Shown here piece by piece: positions 23,934 to 34,030 of a stretch of DNA of 64,000 nucleotides. The notes under the pieces are model-generated. The model made no database searches. It was not told where the DNA came from and was given only the letters and a program-made list of their open reading frames with translations. Both the position numbers and the translations under genes were made by a program. Position 1 is the stretch's first letter. Each line of letters opens with the position of its first letter. Origin of the DNA: Photobacterium jeanii (lineage in GTDB: Bacteria > Pseudomonadota > Gammaproteobacteria > Enterobacterales > Vibrionaceae); the NCBI RefSeq assembly GCF_001650345.1, contig NZ_LVHF01000028.1:124001-188000 (forward strand), read 5' to 3'.

Positions 23934-24518
23934 TTAAGCTGCTAGGTTCTTCGCTACGAATTCCCAGTTTACAAGCGCCCAGAAAGCGTTCATGTAGTCA
24001 GGACGTACGTTACGGAAATCGATGTAGTAAGCGTGTTCCCATAGGTCAACAGTAAGAAGTGGAGTAATACCTTCTTCTGTTAGTGGAGTGCCTGCGTTAG
24101 ACGTGTTCACGATGTCTAGAGAGCCATCGGCTTTCTTAACAAGCCAAGTCCAAGATGAACCGAAGTTGTTAATTGCTGAGTCTGTGAATTTCGCTTTGAA
24201 TTCTTCGAAAGAACCGAAAGATTTAGCAATTGCGTCTGCAACTTCACCTGTTGGTTCACCGCCAGCGTTCGGGCTTAGACAGTGCCAGTAGAAAGTGTGG
24301 TTCCAGATTTGTGCAGCATTGTTGAATACGCCACCAGTAGAAGTCTTGATGATTTCTTCTAGTGATTTTTCAGCAAGCTCAGTACCTTCAACTAGACCGT
24401 TCAGCTTAACAACATAAGTGTTGTGGTGCTTACCGTGGTGGTACTCAAGTGTTTCTTGAGAGATGTGTGGTTCTAGAGCGTTGATCGCGTAAGGTAGAGC
24501 TGGTAATTCAAATGCCAT
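23934..24518 (-). CDS. sodB: Iron superoxide dismutase
   Basis: Dismutates superoxide in the cytoplasm. The 194-residue protein starts MAFELPALPYAINAL. The metal ligands are in HHGKHHNTYV, AQIWNHTFYW and DLWEHAYY. The residues that separate iron from manganese enzymes point to iron: AAQ before WNHTFYW, and SNAGTP rather than NQD further on. I chose the ATG at 24518 because the longer frame adds 22 residues foreign to the family. It lies between asd and grxD, the latter divergent. Confidence 0.95.
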   Translation of the reverse strand: MAFELPALPYAINALEPHISQETLEYHHGKHHNTYVVKLNGLVEGTELAEKSLEEIIKTSTGGVFNNAAQIWNHTFYWHCLSPNAGGEPTGEVADAIAKSFGSFEEFKAKFTDSAINNFGSSWTWLVKKADGSLDIVNTSNAGTPLTEEGITPLLTVDLWEHAYYIDFRNVRPDYMNAFWALVNWEFVAKNLAA

Positions 24519-24823
24519 TGCTCGGATCTCCATTTTGGTATTTGAGAGGGCAAGCCCTCGACATTGCTTCCTGTAGCACTTCAAGGCTTGAAGCCGCTAC
24601 GAATTTTTTATTTTTTGAAACTGACAAATCTATTTTAGCAAGTTTTTTCTTTATTAAAACCCCTAGCACTAAAAATATACCCATAAAGATTTTAGGCGTT
24701 TTTTTCCGTCTCTTGACCAAGTAGAATGGGCTATCTAAAGATTTATTTGGTAGGCTTGTTTTATAAAGGCGCGCCAATCAAATAGATGACGCAATGATAA
24801 GCAAATGGTCATACGAGGAAGTT

Positions 24824-25165
24824 ATGGAAACCATCGACAAAATTAAACAACAGATCTCTGAAAACCCAATCCTGTTGTACATGAAAGGCTCACCAAAACT
24901 ACCTAGCTGTGGTTTTTCATCTCAAGCTGCACAAGCAATCATGTCATGTGGTGAGAAATTTGCTTTTGTTGATATCCTACAAAACCCTGATATCCGTGCA
25001 GAGCTTCCAGCATACGCACAATGGCCTACCTTCCCACAACTTTGGGTTGAAGGTGAGCTAATCGGTGGTTGCGATATCATCATCGAGATGTTCCAGAAAG
25101 GCGAACTACAGCCTCTAATCAAAGAAGCGGCTGCACGTCGTGACGGCGAAGAAGCTGCAGAATAA
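24824..25165 (+). CDS. grxD: Monothiol glutaredoxin, Grx4 type
   Basis: A 113-residue glutaredoxin that carries 2Fe-2S clusters and takes part in iron-sulfur cluster delivery. The signature CGFS lies in LPSCGFSSQ, the glutathione-binding TFPQLWVEGELIGGCDI motif follows, and the helix KQQISENPILLYMKGSP is typical. The ATG at 24824 is chosen because GAGGA precedes it and METIDKIK matches the family start. It is divergent from sodB, consistent with a shared iron/oxidative-stress theme. Confidence 0.94.
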   Translation: METIDKIKQQISENPILLYMKGSPKLPSCGFSSQAAQAIMSCGEKFAFVDILQNPDIRAELPAYAQWPTFPQLWVEGELIGGCDIIIEMFQKGELQPLIKEAAARRDGEEAAE

Positions 25166-25237
25166 TTAATACCTCTAGAGCTTAATGATCAATATCGCGT
25201 TGATTGTTATTTGTAAGCTCGGTATTACCTATACAAG

Positions 25238-25266
25238 AAGCCCTGCCTTAGTGCAGGGTTTTTTTA
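25238..25266 (+). terminator. grxD terminator
   Basis: CCCTGC pairs with GCAGGG around CTTAGT and is followed by a run of nine T. Confidence 0.85.
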
Positions 25267-25330
25267 TGTATATGCTCAGATTAAATATCAGCCCTGTTCA
25301 TTATCAGGGAAGAGCAGTGATTTTAAGGCA

Positions 25331-25356
25331 ATAAAAAAGACCGCCGAAGCGGTCTT
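25331..25356 (-). terminator. Terminator of the NhaC-superfamily carrier gene
   Basis: AAGACCGC pairs with GCGGTCTT around CGAA. The minus strand continues with TTTTTAT. Confidence 0.85.
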
Positions 25357-25407
25357 AGTCGATTAGAAAGCGAGATAACTGATTATCTCTTTCTGGGCGT
25401 CATATCC

Positions 25408-26730
25408 CTACAGCACCATAGATGCTAACCAGCCAAAGGCAATTAATGGCAAGTTGTAGTGCAAGAAAGTAGGTACAACGGTTTCCCAAATGTGCTCGTG
25501 TTGACCATCGGCATTCAGGCCTGATGTTGGGCCTAAGGTAGAATCCGACGCTGGTGAGCCTGCATCACCCAACGCTGCGGCTGTACCAACTAGTGCAATG
25601 GTTGCCATTGGTGAGAAGCCAAACGTCAAACACAGCGGTACATAGATAGTCGCTAGGATTGGAATGGTTGAGAACGATGAGCCGATACCCATAGTTACTA
25701 ACAGACCTACCACTAGCATTAATAGTGCCGCGAGTGGTTTGTTGTCGCCAATCACATCCGCTAGTGAGCTAACGAGAGTTTCAACCCCACCCGTTGCTTT
25801 CATCACTGATGCAAAGCCAGCGGCTGCAATCATGATAAAACCAATCATCGCCATCATGTGGACACCTTTGGTGAACACATCGTGGGTTTCGTGCCACTTA
25901 ATAACGCCACCGAAGGTAAAGACCATAAAGCCAATTAGGCCACCAATGATCATTGAACCACTGAGTAGCTGAGCACCTAGTGCTGCGATGATCGCACCGA
26001 CAGCGATGTACACATGTTGCATGTTGATGGTGGTGTGCTCTGGCTCGTTTGCTAAGATTTTCTCTTCAGAGTATTCACGAGGCTTGCGGTAGCTAACAAA
26101 AATGGCGGTTAGCAAACCAAACACCATACCCGCAGCAGGTAGAAGCATAGCGACAGGCACTTGGCTTGCCACAACGTCTAAGCCGTTATCGTGTAGGTTC
26201 TTAAGCAAGATATTGTTAAGGAAAATACCACCGAAACCGACAGGCAATACCATGTAAGGAGTTACAAGGCCGAATGTCAGTACACATGCAATCAAACGGC
26301 GATCCAGTTTTAGCTTGGCAAAGACATGCAAAAGCGGCGGGATCACTATAGGAATGAAGGCAATATGGACTGGAATTGCGTTCTGAGAAGAGATTGCAAG
26401 CAGCATTAAAATGGTAAGAACGCTATATTTTACGCCTGTAGCAGCGGCAGCATTATGATGGCCACTGATACGTTTAATCACTTTTTGCGCCAATACATCT
26501 GTGATACCCGAGCGAGAGATCGCAACGGCAAAAGTACCAAGCATGGCATAACTTAACGCGGTAGTTGCACCACCGCCTAAACCGACTTCAAAGGCGGCAA
26601 CTGTTTCTGCGAGGGGCATCCCGCCCACTAAGCCGCCTAAAACGGCGCTGAAGGTCAGTGCTACGACTACGTTGACGCGCATCAATGCGAGTACCAACAT
26701 AACGCACACTGCTATTACTACTGGGTTCAT
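25408..26730 (-). CDS. NhaC-superfamily Na+/H+ antiporter or amino-acid carrier (YuiF-like)
   Basis: A 440-residue membrane protein with about eleven hydrophobic segments. The repeated half-structure shows in [20 protein letters not shown] near the N-terminus and [20 protein letters not shown] near the C-terminus, with [18 protein letters not shown] between. It belongs to the ion-transporter superfamily that includes NhaC and YuiF-type proteins. Sodium/proton exchange is the usual annotation, and some relatives are suspected amino-acid transporters. It is a separate unit with its own terminator and is only distantly like the NhaC at 20.5-22 kb. Confidence 0.82.
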   Translation of the reverse strand: MNPVVIAVCVMLVLALMRVNVVVALTFSAVLGGLVGGMPLAETVAAFEVGLGGGATTALSYAMLGTFAVAISRSGITDVLAQKVIKRISGHHNAAAATGVKYSVLTILMLLAISSQNAIPVHIAFIPIVIPPLLHVFAKLKLDRRLIACVLTFGLVTPYMVLPVGFGGIFLNNILLKNLHDNGLDVVASQVPVAMLLPAAGMVFGLLTAIFVSYRKPREYSEEKILANEPEHTTINMQHVYIAVGAIIAALGAQLLSGSMIIGGLIGFMVFTFGGVIKWHETHDVFTKGVHMMAMIGFIMIAAAGFASVMKATGGVETLVSSLADVIGDNKPLAALLMLVVGLLVTMGIGSSFSTIPILATIYVPLCLTFGFSPMATIALVGTAAALGDAGSPASDSTLGPTSGLNADGQHEHIWETVVPTFLHYNLPLIAFGWLASMVL

Positions 26731-27086
26731 AAAAACTAAAATCCGTCAGTTCGTTGTGTTTTATTTGAATGTTGCTTATCGATTGTTATTTATTTTATAT
26801 CAATGTCAGTACGACGAAGCGATTTTGGTCGTTAACATCGTTTGATTACTTACAATTTCACCGCTTTGACGGCAAATCGTAAGCTTCAATCGTATTTTAA
26901 GCGGTTTGTTCACTCTCAGTTTCCTTAATTTTCAACACATGTCGAGGATTAATTCATGTTGCTAGCGAATTAATTTGGATTGTATGCGTATTGTGTCGTA
27001 TGTCTTAGTCTTGTTCCCCATGCGTGTCTATACTGAGACAAGCTTGAGCCTAGCTCAGTTATACAACCTATCAAATGGAGTGACTC
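26731..27086. other. Divergent promoter region, carrier gene and peroxiredoxin
   Basis: No gene is seen in these 356 bases. An inverted repeat ATTAATTC (26948-26955) and GAATTAAT (26967-26974) with an 11-base centre is the only clear structure. A TATACT box at 27029-27034 could serve the peroxiredoxin gene. Confidence 0.5.
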
Positions 27087-27692
27087 ATGAGTGTTTTAGT
27101 TGGACGTCCGGCACCAGACTTTACGGCAGCAGCAGTACTTGGCAATGGTGAAATTGTTGAGCAATTTAACCTAAAACAGCATATTCAGGGAAAAGCGGCA
27201 GTTATCTTCTTCTACCCGCTTGATTTTACTTTTGTTTGTCCATCAGAGCTGATTGCGTTTGATAAACGCTTTGCTGATTTCCAAGCAAAAGGTGTCGAAG
27301 TGATTGGTGTATCTATCGACTCACAATTCTCGCATAACGCATGGCGTAATACTGCGATTGAAGATGGTGGTATTGGTCCGGTTAAATACCCACTGATTGC
27401 CGATACCAAACATGAAATCTGCCAAGCTTACGATGTGGAGCACCCTGAAGCGGGTGTGGCATTCCGTGGTTCATTCTTGATCGATAAAGAAGGTGTTGTG
27501 CGCCACCAAGTTGTGAATGACCTACCACTGGGTCGTAACATTGACGAAATGTTACGAATGGTTGATGCGCTTCAATTCCATGAAGAGCACGGTGAAGTGT
27601 GTCCTGCGCAATGGGAAAAAGGGAAAGACGGTATGGATGCGTCACCAGAAGGTGTTGCTAAGTACCTATCGTCGCACACTGACGATTTATAA
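27087..27692 (+). CDS. Typical 2-Cys peroxiredoxin (AhpC/TSA family)
   Basis: Reduces hydrogen peroxide and organic hydroperoxides. The peroxidatic Cys51 is in FTFVCPSE and the resolving Cys172 in GEVCPAQW, so the 201-residue protein is the typical two-cysteine type. GGIG is present near residue 93, but the C-terminal tail reads KYLSSHTDDL and lacks a YF pair, so easy over-oxidation is not expected. AhpF is not adjacent, so the reductant is unknown. The start follows TGGAGTG at good spacing, and a bidirectional terminator follows the gene. Confidence 0.94.
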   Translation: MSVLVGRPAPDFTAAAVLGNGEIVEQFNLKQHIQGKAAVIFFYPLDFTFVCPSELIAFDKRFADFQAKGVEVIGVSIDSQFSHNAWRNTAIEDGGIGPVKYPLIADTKHEICQAYDVEHPEAGVAFRGSFLIDKEGVVRHQVVNDLPLGRNIDEMLRMVDALQFHEEHGEVCPAQWEKGKDGMDASPEGVAKYLSSHTDDL

Positions 27693-27744
27693 TTGACGTG
27701 CAAATTCTATTGTCCGTTTTAGAGTCATAGCAATCAGATAAAAG

Positions 27745-27772
27745 AAAGGCGAGCCATGAGGCTCGCCTTTTT
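27745..27772. terminator. Bidirectional terminator between peroxiredoxin and volA
   Basis: AAAGGCGAGCC pairs with GGCTCGCCTTT around a short ATGA loop, with A and T runs outside. Confidence 0.85.
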
Positions 27773-27801
27773 GTTTCGACTGTTTAAGTTAGTCGTGGCG
27801 T

Positions 27802-30225
27802 TTAAAGTGCCGAAGAAAGTACACTTGAATCGTCTACTTTCACTTGACCTGATGTGATAAATGATGCGGTTTGTTTTTGCATTTCAGTCGTTACAGAGTC
27901 ACCAAGCGGGGTCAGTAATGAGCTGTGGGTTCCTGCATTAAATAAAGTGGCAATGCGAGAGGTTGTAGAGGTGCCAGTTGTTAGTTTTTCAAACGCAGCT
28001 ACCAGCGGCATAGTGCCTCCAAATGGAGAGTATGGTTTACTGGTTGTTAACGACAGTGAGTTTGGAATTACTTCATCATCTTTCACTACGTTGATGAAAA
28101 CAGGTACTGATGGATCAATTTTCCCAATATGGTTAATTGGATCAACGCTATCAAGTACTGTTTGCGCGGCGAAAGCAAATTGAGAGAATAAGTTATCAAC
28201 CGTAGCTTTTTTCTCTGTAGGCAGTGCGTTATAGAACTTACTGACACAAGTTGCAGCTGAATTAGACTGACAGTTGCCTGCTTTGTAAGCTTTATAATCA
28301 GCAGAACCTGTTGATAGTACGCCATCTTTTACCGTGCCACCAAAAGCGGTTGAATTCATCAGTAGGTAAGGAATACCAGCTCCAGGGTTAGCGTATTGAG
28401 CGCGAGAGATTTTGAATATACCAGCTTCAACTGCAGGATCTGAGCTCAGTGGGCGGTTTGTTACCGCCGTAAAATCAATACCCGTAATTGCGCCTAGAGA
28501 GTGCCCTAGGAAACCGATACCTGATGCCCCCAAGCTTAGCTTATCAAACGGTGCTGGCACTGGTTGACCAGCCATTTTTGCAGATAGAACAGAGCCGATA
28601 GCAGCGCGCAGACTCATTTGATCAGCTACTGATTGACGTAAGTTATCACGACCCACTGGTAGGTAGCTTAAGTTCATGTAAACATCAGCATTTGCACTAT
28701 TTGTCACAGTACCATCTGATAGTTTACGAGAACCGTGAAGTGGTAAATCAATGGCCATTAATGCAGTACATTGCTGTGTGCTTACCCCAGGGGCTAGGCC
28801 AAAAATATTCTCTTTAACTGAGGTGATACCGTGTTGGTAGATTGTAACTGGGATATTTGAGTTGCCTGCACAACCGGGTGCGCCAGGGCTTGGTAGCACT
28901 AGTAGGTAATCAACTGATTGAACAGATTTCAATTGTGGGATTGGGCTGTAACGAGTAATTTCTCGTGCAGAGTCAAGCTGTTTACCGTCCACTTCGATTT
29001 TCTCACCCATTAGTTTACTCATGAGAGTAACTTGGGTTGTTAGATCGCCTTCAGCTGCTTTTTTCAAATCATCTTCAGTGATCTTAAGATCTGCCATTTT
29101 TGCTTTAACGGCAGTTTTTTCAGCATCACTACCTGAAGTTAAAGTAGATTTTAGAATAGCAAGGCTTGGCATAGCACTTTGCCAAGGTGTGGTTTGCCAT
29201 TTCTTATCTTTTACCTCTGTTTCAAGGAAGTATGGAAGGTTTACTTTACCTTGATAAACAGTAATACCAAGTTGACCAAGCTTATCTGCTGGGGCTGGTA
29301 ATTGTGCTGTGATGTTTTTTGTTTGTGTGTAATCAAACTGGAATAAAGTATTTAACTTTTCATCAGAGATATTGTTTGGATTTGCAGTTCCTTTCCAGAT
29401 TGTGCTTGCAGGTTGCTGTGCTTTGAAAGCATTTAGCGTTGACGCAATTGCGGCCTTCGCTGCAAACATGACATCACCCGTAGATGCTGTCGAGAACCAG
29501 CTTGAGTAAATAATAGTGTCAGCTGGAGTCCCTGTTGCTGCCATCAAACCTTCGGTTAGATGAATGATTTTTTGTGCACCTTTCAGTTTTTCTACAGGCT
29601 CAGACTTCTTCGTTTTTAATGATGCGTAAGAGCCTGAAAGACCAACTTTATTTCCTTTGGTATCTTTTAGGCCATCAGTTACTGCAAACATGTAGTGGCT
29701 TGCAGCGCTTAGTGGTTTGATCGGTTGGGCGATAACAGATTTTCCTTGAACAAAAACAAGGTAATCAGCTGTCGGATCTGGTGCTGCAGGATTAAAAGTT
29801 GCTTTTAATACTTCAGGTTTTTGCGCTGCAGGATCTGTCGTTGTTGGATCTGAAACTTTGATTAATTTAAAGGCGCTAGCCACAGAGCGAGGGTCTAGGT
29901 CATTACCTTCAAAGCTGATCATGATCGGTTGAGTGGTACTCCAACCATCTGTGCTATTCATTGCAACAAGTGGGTCTGCAAGCGAAGTTGAGCTTGCTGG
30001 TAAGCCTAGCGTACCGTCACGTGAGTCCATTAGCAGGAAGCTAGGGCGAGGCATATCTGCTTTAGCACCTTGCAACTGGAACTTAACTTTTGTTGGTGCT
30101 TTTAGGCTTTCTTGGATATTTTGCTCATAAGAAATAGTGCTGTCACCCTCAATTGAGGAGTCGCTACCACAGCCAGTTAGACCCAGAGTGGATGCAACCA
30201 TCAGGGCTAAGATTTGTTTTTTCAT
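27802..30225 (-). CDS. volA: VolA-type surface lipase / lysophospholipase lipoprotein
   Basis: VolA is a lipoprotein of Vibrio described as a surface-exposed lysophospholipase A that frees fatty acids for uptake by a neighbouring FadL channel. This 807-residue protein has a signal peptide ending in lipobox LTGC (about residue 18) and a C-terminal alpha/beta-hydrolase half with the nucleophile elbow GHSLGA. Sequences such as YQHGITSVKENIFGLA and AIDLPLHGSR are typical of the Pla-1/cef extracellular lipase group. I chose the ATG at 30225 because GGAGAACAAA precedes it and it opens directly into the signal peptide. It follows a fadL gene by 55 bases, the known volA-fadL arrangement. Confidence 0.9.
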   Translation of the reverse strand: MKKQILALMVASTLGLTGCGSDSSIEGDSTISYEQNIQESLKAPTKVKFQLQGAKADMPRPSFLLMDSRDGTLGLPASSTSLADPLVAMNSTDGWSTTQPIMISFEGNDLDPRSVASAFKLIKVSDPTTTDPAAQKPEVLKATFNPAAPDPTADYLVFVQGKSVIAQPIKPLSAASHYMFAVTDGLKDTKGNKVGLSGSYASLKTKKSEPVEKLKGAQKIIHLTEGLMAATGTPADTIIYSSWFSTASTGDVMFAAKAAIASTLNAFKAQQPASTIWKGTANPNNISDEKLNTLFQFDYTQTKNITAQLPAPADKLGQLGITVYQGKVNLPYFLETEVKDKKWQTTPWQSAMPSLAILKSTLTSGSDAEKTAVKAKMADLKITEDDLKKAAEGDLTTQVTLMSKLMGEKIEVDGKQLDSAREITRYSPIPQLKSVQSVDYLLVLPSPGAPGCAGNSNIPVTIYQHGITSVKENIFGLAPGVSTQQCTALMAIDLPLHGSRKLSDGTVTNSANADVYMNLSYLPVGRDNLRQSVADQMSLRAAIGSVLSAKMAGQPVPAPFDKLSLGASGIGFLGHSLGAITGIDFTAVTNRPLSSDPAVEAGIFKISRAQYANPGAGIPYLLMNSTAFGGTVKDGVLSTGSADYKAYKAGNCQSNSAATCVSKFYNALPTEKKATVDNLFSQFAFAAQTVLDSVDPINHIGKIDPSVPVFINVVKDDEVIPNSLSLTTSKPYSPFGGTMPLVAAFEKLTTGTSTTSRIATLFNAGTHSSLLTPLGDSVTTEMQKQTASFITSGQVKVDDSSVLSSAL

Positions 30226-30280
30226 TTTGTTCTCCAAAAGGACATGTGTAGGTGAGAGGTTTTTGTACCTAAACACACCC

Positions 30281-31537
30281 TTAGAATGAGTAATTTACTT
30301 GCGCAGAACCGATGATGGCACCACCTGATGATGTGAAGGTTAACTCGCCAGCACTACTTTGTTCTTTAAAGGTATTTTCAGTGCCATGAAGGTAAGCCAT
30401 GCCAAAATCGACGCTTAGTTGAGAGTTATAAGCCCAAGTAGCGCCAGCGCTATACCAGTAACGGTCAGAATCAGGGATGCTTAATGTTGGTTTGCCTGCT
30501 TGCTCATCAAGCGCAAAGCCTGCGCGAACAGTCCATTCTGGATTAATACGGTAGGTGCCACCTAATGCCCAACGGAAGCTATCTTCATATTTTTCTTCTT
30601 TTAGGAAACATACACCGGACATTCCGTTGTAGTTACATTTTTCATTGGTTGCACGAAGCTCTTTAAATTTGCTCCATTGTGTCCATTGAACGCTGTAGTG
30701 AATGGCAAATTCTTTATTTAGAGAGTGGTAACCAGAGAATTCAGCGATAGCAGGTAATACAACTGGAAGTTTGCCGACTGTTGTTGAACCTTTAGCTTTA
30801 GGCTCAATGATTGTACCTTCGTAATCGGTAAAGTCGCCATCGAAGTCAAGGGTAACTTGCGAGCGGTAGCTAACACCAAAGCGGTGGTCTTCGTTGACTT
30901 CATATAACGCGCCTACATTCCAGCTCCAATCCCAAGTATCGCCTTTCATGCTGATTAGTTTATCTTCAGGGTTACCACCAAATAATGGCGCGAGACGACC
31001 TAAGTGGCGGTTAAGCTCTGCATCTGCATAAACAAGGCTAACACCACCGCCAATACTGAATTGATCGTTGATACGATAAGCAATACTCGGATTTAGGTTA
31101 ACTGTAATTAGGGATGTTTTACCTGCAAGATCACCGCTAGCATAAGCTTTTGGGTAATCAGTCGTCACACCGTAATTGCTAAATAGCGCAAGGCCGACAG
31201 CAAACTTGTCGTTAAGTGGTTGTACATAGTAACCTGCTGGTACAAAGCTGATAGGAGCAACGTCTTTAGCGGTTTGGTTTGCTGTGTGGTCTTTTACATC
31301 AATGCTTGGGTCAACAACGCTAGCAGCGCCCGAGATTTGTGCTTTATCAAACATTGTCATAGCAGCAGGGTTACGAGCAAGTACGGATGCGTTATCAGCA
31401 ATTGCCGCTTCACCAGCGAAAGCGCGACCTAGGCCTGAAGCCGAGTGCTCTGATACTTGGAAACCAGCACTGTTCGCTTGGATAGACGTTAACGCAAGGG
31501 TAACGGCGATGGCGGTACGTTTTATTGTAATGGACAT
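30281..31537 (-). CDS. fadL: FadL-family outer-membrane fatty acid channel
   Basis: A 418-residue outer-membrane beta-barrel of the FadL/OmpP1/TodX family that takes up long-chain fatty acids. A signal peptide ends near residue 23 (QANSA), followed by the hatch-like GFQVSEHSASGLGRAFAGEAAIADN and VLARNPAAMT motifs seen across the family. The C-terminus ends in phenylalanine (QVNYSF), as expected for barrel assembly. It is co-directional with volA. GAGAGGCAG precedes the ATG. Confidence 0.94.
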   Translation of the reverse strand: MSITIKRTAIAVTLALTSIQANSAGFQVSEHSASGLGRAFAGEAAIADNASVLARNPAAMTMFDKAQISGAASVVDPSIDVKDHTANQTAKDVAPISFVPAGYYVQPLNDKFAVGLALFSNYGVTTDYPKAYASGDLAGKTSLITVNLNPSIAYRINDQFSIGGGVSLVYADAELNRHLGRLAPLFGGNPEDKLISMKGDTWDWSWNVGALYEVNEDHRFGVSYRSQVTLDFDGDFTDYEGTIIEPKAKGSTTVGKLPVVLPAIAEFSGYHSLNKEFAIHYSVQWTQWSKFKELRATNEKCNYNGMSGVCFLKEEKYEDSFRWALGGTYRINPEWTVRAGFALDEQAGKPTLSIPDSDRYWYSAGATWAYNSQLSVDFGMAYLHGTENTFKEQSSAGELTFTSSGGAIIGSAQVNYSF

Positions 31538-31747
31538 TTATTCTGCCTCTCTATAATGCTTCTTGTTCTTCATTCCATGAAGGAAAATATATTTGTATTA
31601 CGAACCAATGCAGTATAAATATGCTCAGCTTGTTTGTTAACCCCTTGTTATATGTTGCATTGTTGTTATTTGCTGTATATATGACCAATGTTCAATTATT
31701 TCGCGCAAAATTGCTGAATTAATCGACAGACTCTGTTCGATAGACGT

Positions 31748-31775
31748 AAAAAAGCCCTCAGGTAGAGGGCTTTGG
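31748..31775 (-). terminator. rnt terminator
   Basis: AAAGCCCTC pairs with GAGGGCTTT around AGGTA. The minus strand continues with further T bases. It separates rnt from fadL. Confidence 0.8.
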
Positions 31776-31809
31776 TAGGAGGTCTGATGAGTTTGCTTTG
31801 TGAGCAGTT

Positions 31810-32475
31810 CTAGCTTTGTTCTGGCTCATCGGATTGAGGAGCGACAAGAGGCCAGCCACCCAATCGTTTCCATTTATTAACAATCTCACAGAATAATTCA
31901 GCAGTACGTTCGGTGTCGTACAATGCAGAGTGAGCCTCTTTGTTACTAAATGCGATGCCTGCCGTTTCGCACGCTTTGGCTAACACGGTTTGACCAAAGG
32001 TTAGGCCGCTTAATGCTGCGGTATCAAAAGTAGCGAAAGGGTGGAATGGGTTGCGTTTTAAATTCGCACGCTGGGTCGCTTCCATCATAAAGCTATGATC
32101 AAAGTTCGCATTGTGAGCAACCATAATGGCACGTGAACAAGATGCCGCTTTTAATTCTTTACGAATTTGCTTGTAGATAGCTTTAAGCGCTGTTTCTTCC
32201 GATACCGCACCACGCAATGGGCTAAATGGGTCACGGATCCCATTAAAGTCTAGGGCTTCTTGGTGGATCACTGCGCCTTCAAATGGCTCGATATGGAAGT
32301 GAATCGTGGTTGCCGGTTTTAGCCACCCCTCTTCATTCATGGTCAGTGTTACGGCACAAACTTCTAATAGTGCGTCAGTTTTTGCATTAAAACCTGCAGT
32401 TTCGACATCGACAACTACAGGAAAATAGCCGCGAAAGCGACTTTTCAACGTGTTTAGTTCGTTATCTTGGCTCAT
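31810..32475 (-). CDS. rnt: Ribonuclease T
   Basis: A 3'-5' exoribonuclease that trims tRNA and other stable RNA ends. DEDD-family residues are visible in [21 protein letters not shown] and [14 protein letters not shown]. The length (221 residues) and sequence are typical. It is divergent from motY, an order common in Vibrionaceae. Confidence 0.95.
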   Translation of the reverse strand: MSQDNELNTLKSRFRGYFPVVVDVETAGFNAKTDALLEVCAVTLTMNEEGWLKPATTIHFHIEPFEGAVIHQEALDFNGIRDPFSPLRGAVSEETALKAIYKQIRKELKAASCSRAIMVAHNANFDHSFMMEATQRANLKRNPFHPFATFDTAALSGLTFGQTVLAKACETAGIAFSNKEAHSALYDTERTAELFCEIVNKWKRLGGWPLVAPQSDEPEQS

Positions 32476-32602
32476 ATTATTCGGGTGGCGATAAATTCAA
32501 TCGGCATTATGGCAGATTCAGTGTTGTCTTGCAGTGTCCTAAAGATTTTTTTTCCCGATTCGATACAATAGGGGAGCGGCATAAAATAATGATTGGAAAG
32601 GT

Positions 32603-33493
32603 ATGACAAGTTTTTTGAAAACAGTAGTGACAGGTACGGCTTTGTTGTCTGCCATTATCAGCGGATCTGTGTATGCCGCCAAGCAATATGTCGCCACGCC
32701 AGCCAGTTCTGAGTGGAAAGTGGCGGTGGATACGCCTTTGGAGTGCCGCTTGATCCATACCATTCCCAATTATGGTGAAGCGCAATTTACCTCGAAAGCG
32801 GGTAAAAAAATAAATCTCGATTTTGAGCTCAAAATGCGCCGCCCGATGGGGGAAACCCGTAGCGTAAATCTAGTTTCTATGCCGCCGCGTTGGATGCCGG
32901 GTGATGCCGCAGAGCCAATGACGCGGATTAAATTCTTTAAGCAGTTTGATGGCTATGTCGGTGGACAAACCGCGTGGTCAATGTTGTCTGAATTGGAAGT
33001 AGGGCGTTACCCAACCTTTAGTTATCAAGACTGGCAGCATCGCAATAAGCTGGTGGAAGTGGGCTTGTCAGCTGTGTCGTTCCAAGCGCCATATCAGCAA
33101 TTTAGCCAATGTATTGGTAACTTATTGCCGTATAGTTTTGATGATATTGCCTTTACTGTTTTGCATTATGATCGCGACAGTGACGAGTTGAATAAAACAT
33201 CACAGAAGCGTTTAGCTCAAATTACTGACTTTGTGCGTTATAGCGATGATATTGATTTGATTTTGATTGCCACTTATACCGACTCGATTGGTGGTAAGAA
33301 TGTGAATCAAAATTTGTCTGAGCGTCGAGCGAAGAAGTTAGAAGAGTACTTTATGACGTTAGGATTACCGAAGGACCGTATTCAAGTTGAAGCTTACGGT
33401 AAGCGTCGTCCAATTGCCGATAATGAATCTCCGCTAGGGCGTAATAAGAACCGACGGGTGGTGATTTCGCTTGGTCGAAGCTTAATTCAGTAA
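32603..33493 (+). CDS. motY: Sodium-driven flagellar stator-ring protein MotY
   Basis: MotY forms part of the T ring of the polar flagellum and holds PomAB stators. The 296-residue precursor has a signal peptide (cleavage near VYAA, residue 26), an N-terminal MotY-specific domain (about 27-170) and a C-terminal OmpA-like peptidoglycan-binding domain (about 180-290) with [20 protein letters not shown] and [11 protein letters not shown]. The neighbour rnt, divergent, supports the assignment. It indicates a Na+-powered polar flagellum. Confidence 0.94.
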   Translation: MTSFLKTVVTGTALLSAIISGSVYAAKQYVATPASSEWKVAVDTPLECRLIHTIPNYGEAQFTSKAGKKINLDFELKMRRPMGETRSVNLVSMPPRWMPGDAAEPMTRIKFFKQFDGYVGGQTAWSMLSELEVGRYPTFSYQDWQHRNKLVEVGLSAVSFQAPYQQFSQCIGNLLPYSFDDIAFTVLHYDRDSDELNKTSQKRLAQITDFVRYSDDIDLILIATYTDSIGGKNVNQNLSERRAKKLEEYFMTLGLPKDRIQVEAYGKRRPIADNESPLGRNKNRRVVISLGRSLIQ

Positions 33494-33520
33494 TATTGGT
33501 TAAGTAGTAATAGACGAAAA

Positions 33521-33552
33521 AAAAAACGCACGAATTATCGTGCGTTTTTTTT
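33521..33552. terminator. Bidirectional terminator after motY
   Basis: ACGCACGA pairs with TCGTGCGT around ATTA, flanked by long A and T runs. Confidence 0.88.
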
Positions 33553-33574
33553 ATGCGGGATTTTCCAATACTGG

Positions 33575-34018
33575 TTAATGTAATTTAAATCGCGCTATTA
33601 GTTCGCAGTTGTTGCTGGTGCCTATGTTGGCAACCTGCTGTGCCACCAAGGGATTAGGGTGACGTTTTAAGAACTCAATCAATGCCGATTTACAGCAACC
33701 AATCGACTCAATGAAAGTATCACATTCCTTGCGCGGGCATTGCGGGATCAGTGCCATGACCTGTTCTGAAGCGAGTTGGAGATACTTAAGCTCGTACTCA
33801 GTATCACCAGCATTACGCCAGAAGTTAGCAAGGTTATGACAGGAAACCACTTTAATTGTCAGTAGCTCTTCAAATTCATCCCTCGTGCCTAAAATTGGCT
33901 CTAGGCGCTGTGCTTCAGCTAAAGCCAATTGGTAATGAATAATAGACATCATTGGTTTATGGGCACGATCTGATTCACTTGCAAGCAGGGTGTGGGTTTC
34001 CCATCGTGATACATCCAT
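33575..34018 (-). CDS. DUF2753-like hypothetical protein
   Basis: A 147-residue cytoplasmic, helical protein with seven cysteines, including ESIGCCKSALIEFL and CPRKEC. It resembles a small family seen mainly in Vibrionaceae, which I believe is DUF2753, and its helix pattern suggests TPR-like repeats. The gene starts 12 bases after sodA and is clearly in its operon, so it is probably induced with it under iron limitation. The pairing and the cysteines suggest a role near metal or redox handling, but no function is established. Confidence 0.7.
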   Translation of the reverse strand: MDVSRWETHTLLASESDRAHKPMMSIIHYQLALAEAQRLEPILGTRDEFEELLTIKVVSCHNLANFWRNAGDTEYELKYLQLASEQVMALIPQCPRKECDTFIESIGCCKSALIEFLKRHPNPLVAQQVANIGTSNNCELIARFKLH

Positions 34019-34030
34019 GAGTTGATCCTC

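Noticed and set aside
24508..24777. 89-codon minus-strand frame overlapping the sodB start
   Set aside because: It is out of frame with sodB, covers its promoter region and reads as Lys-rich translation of A/T-rich DNA.
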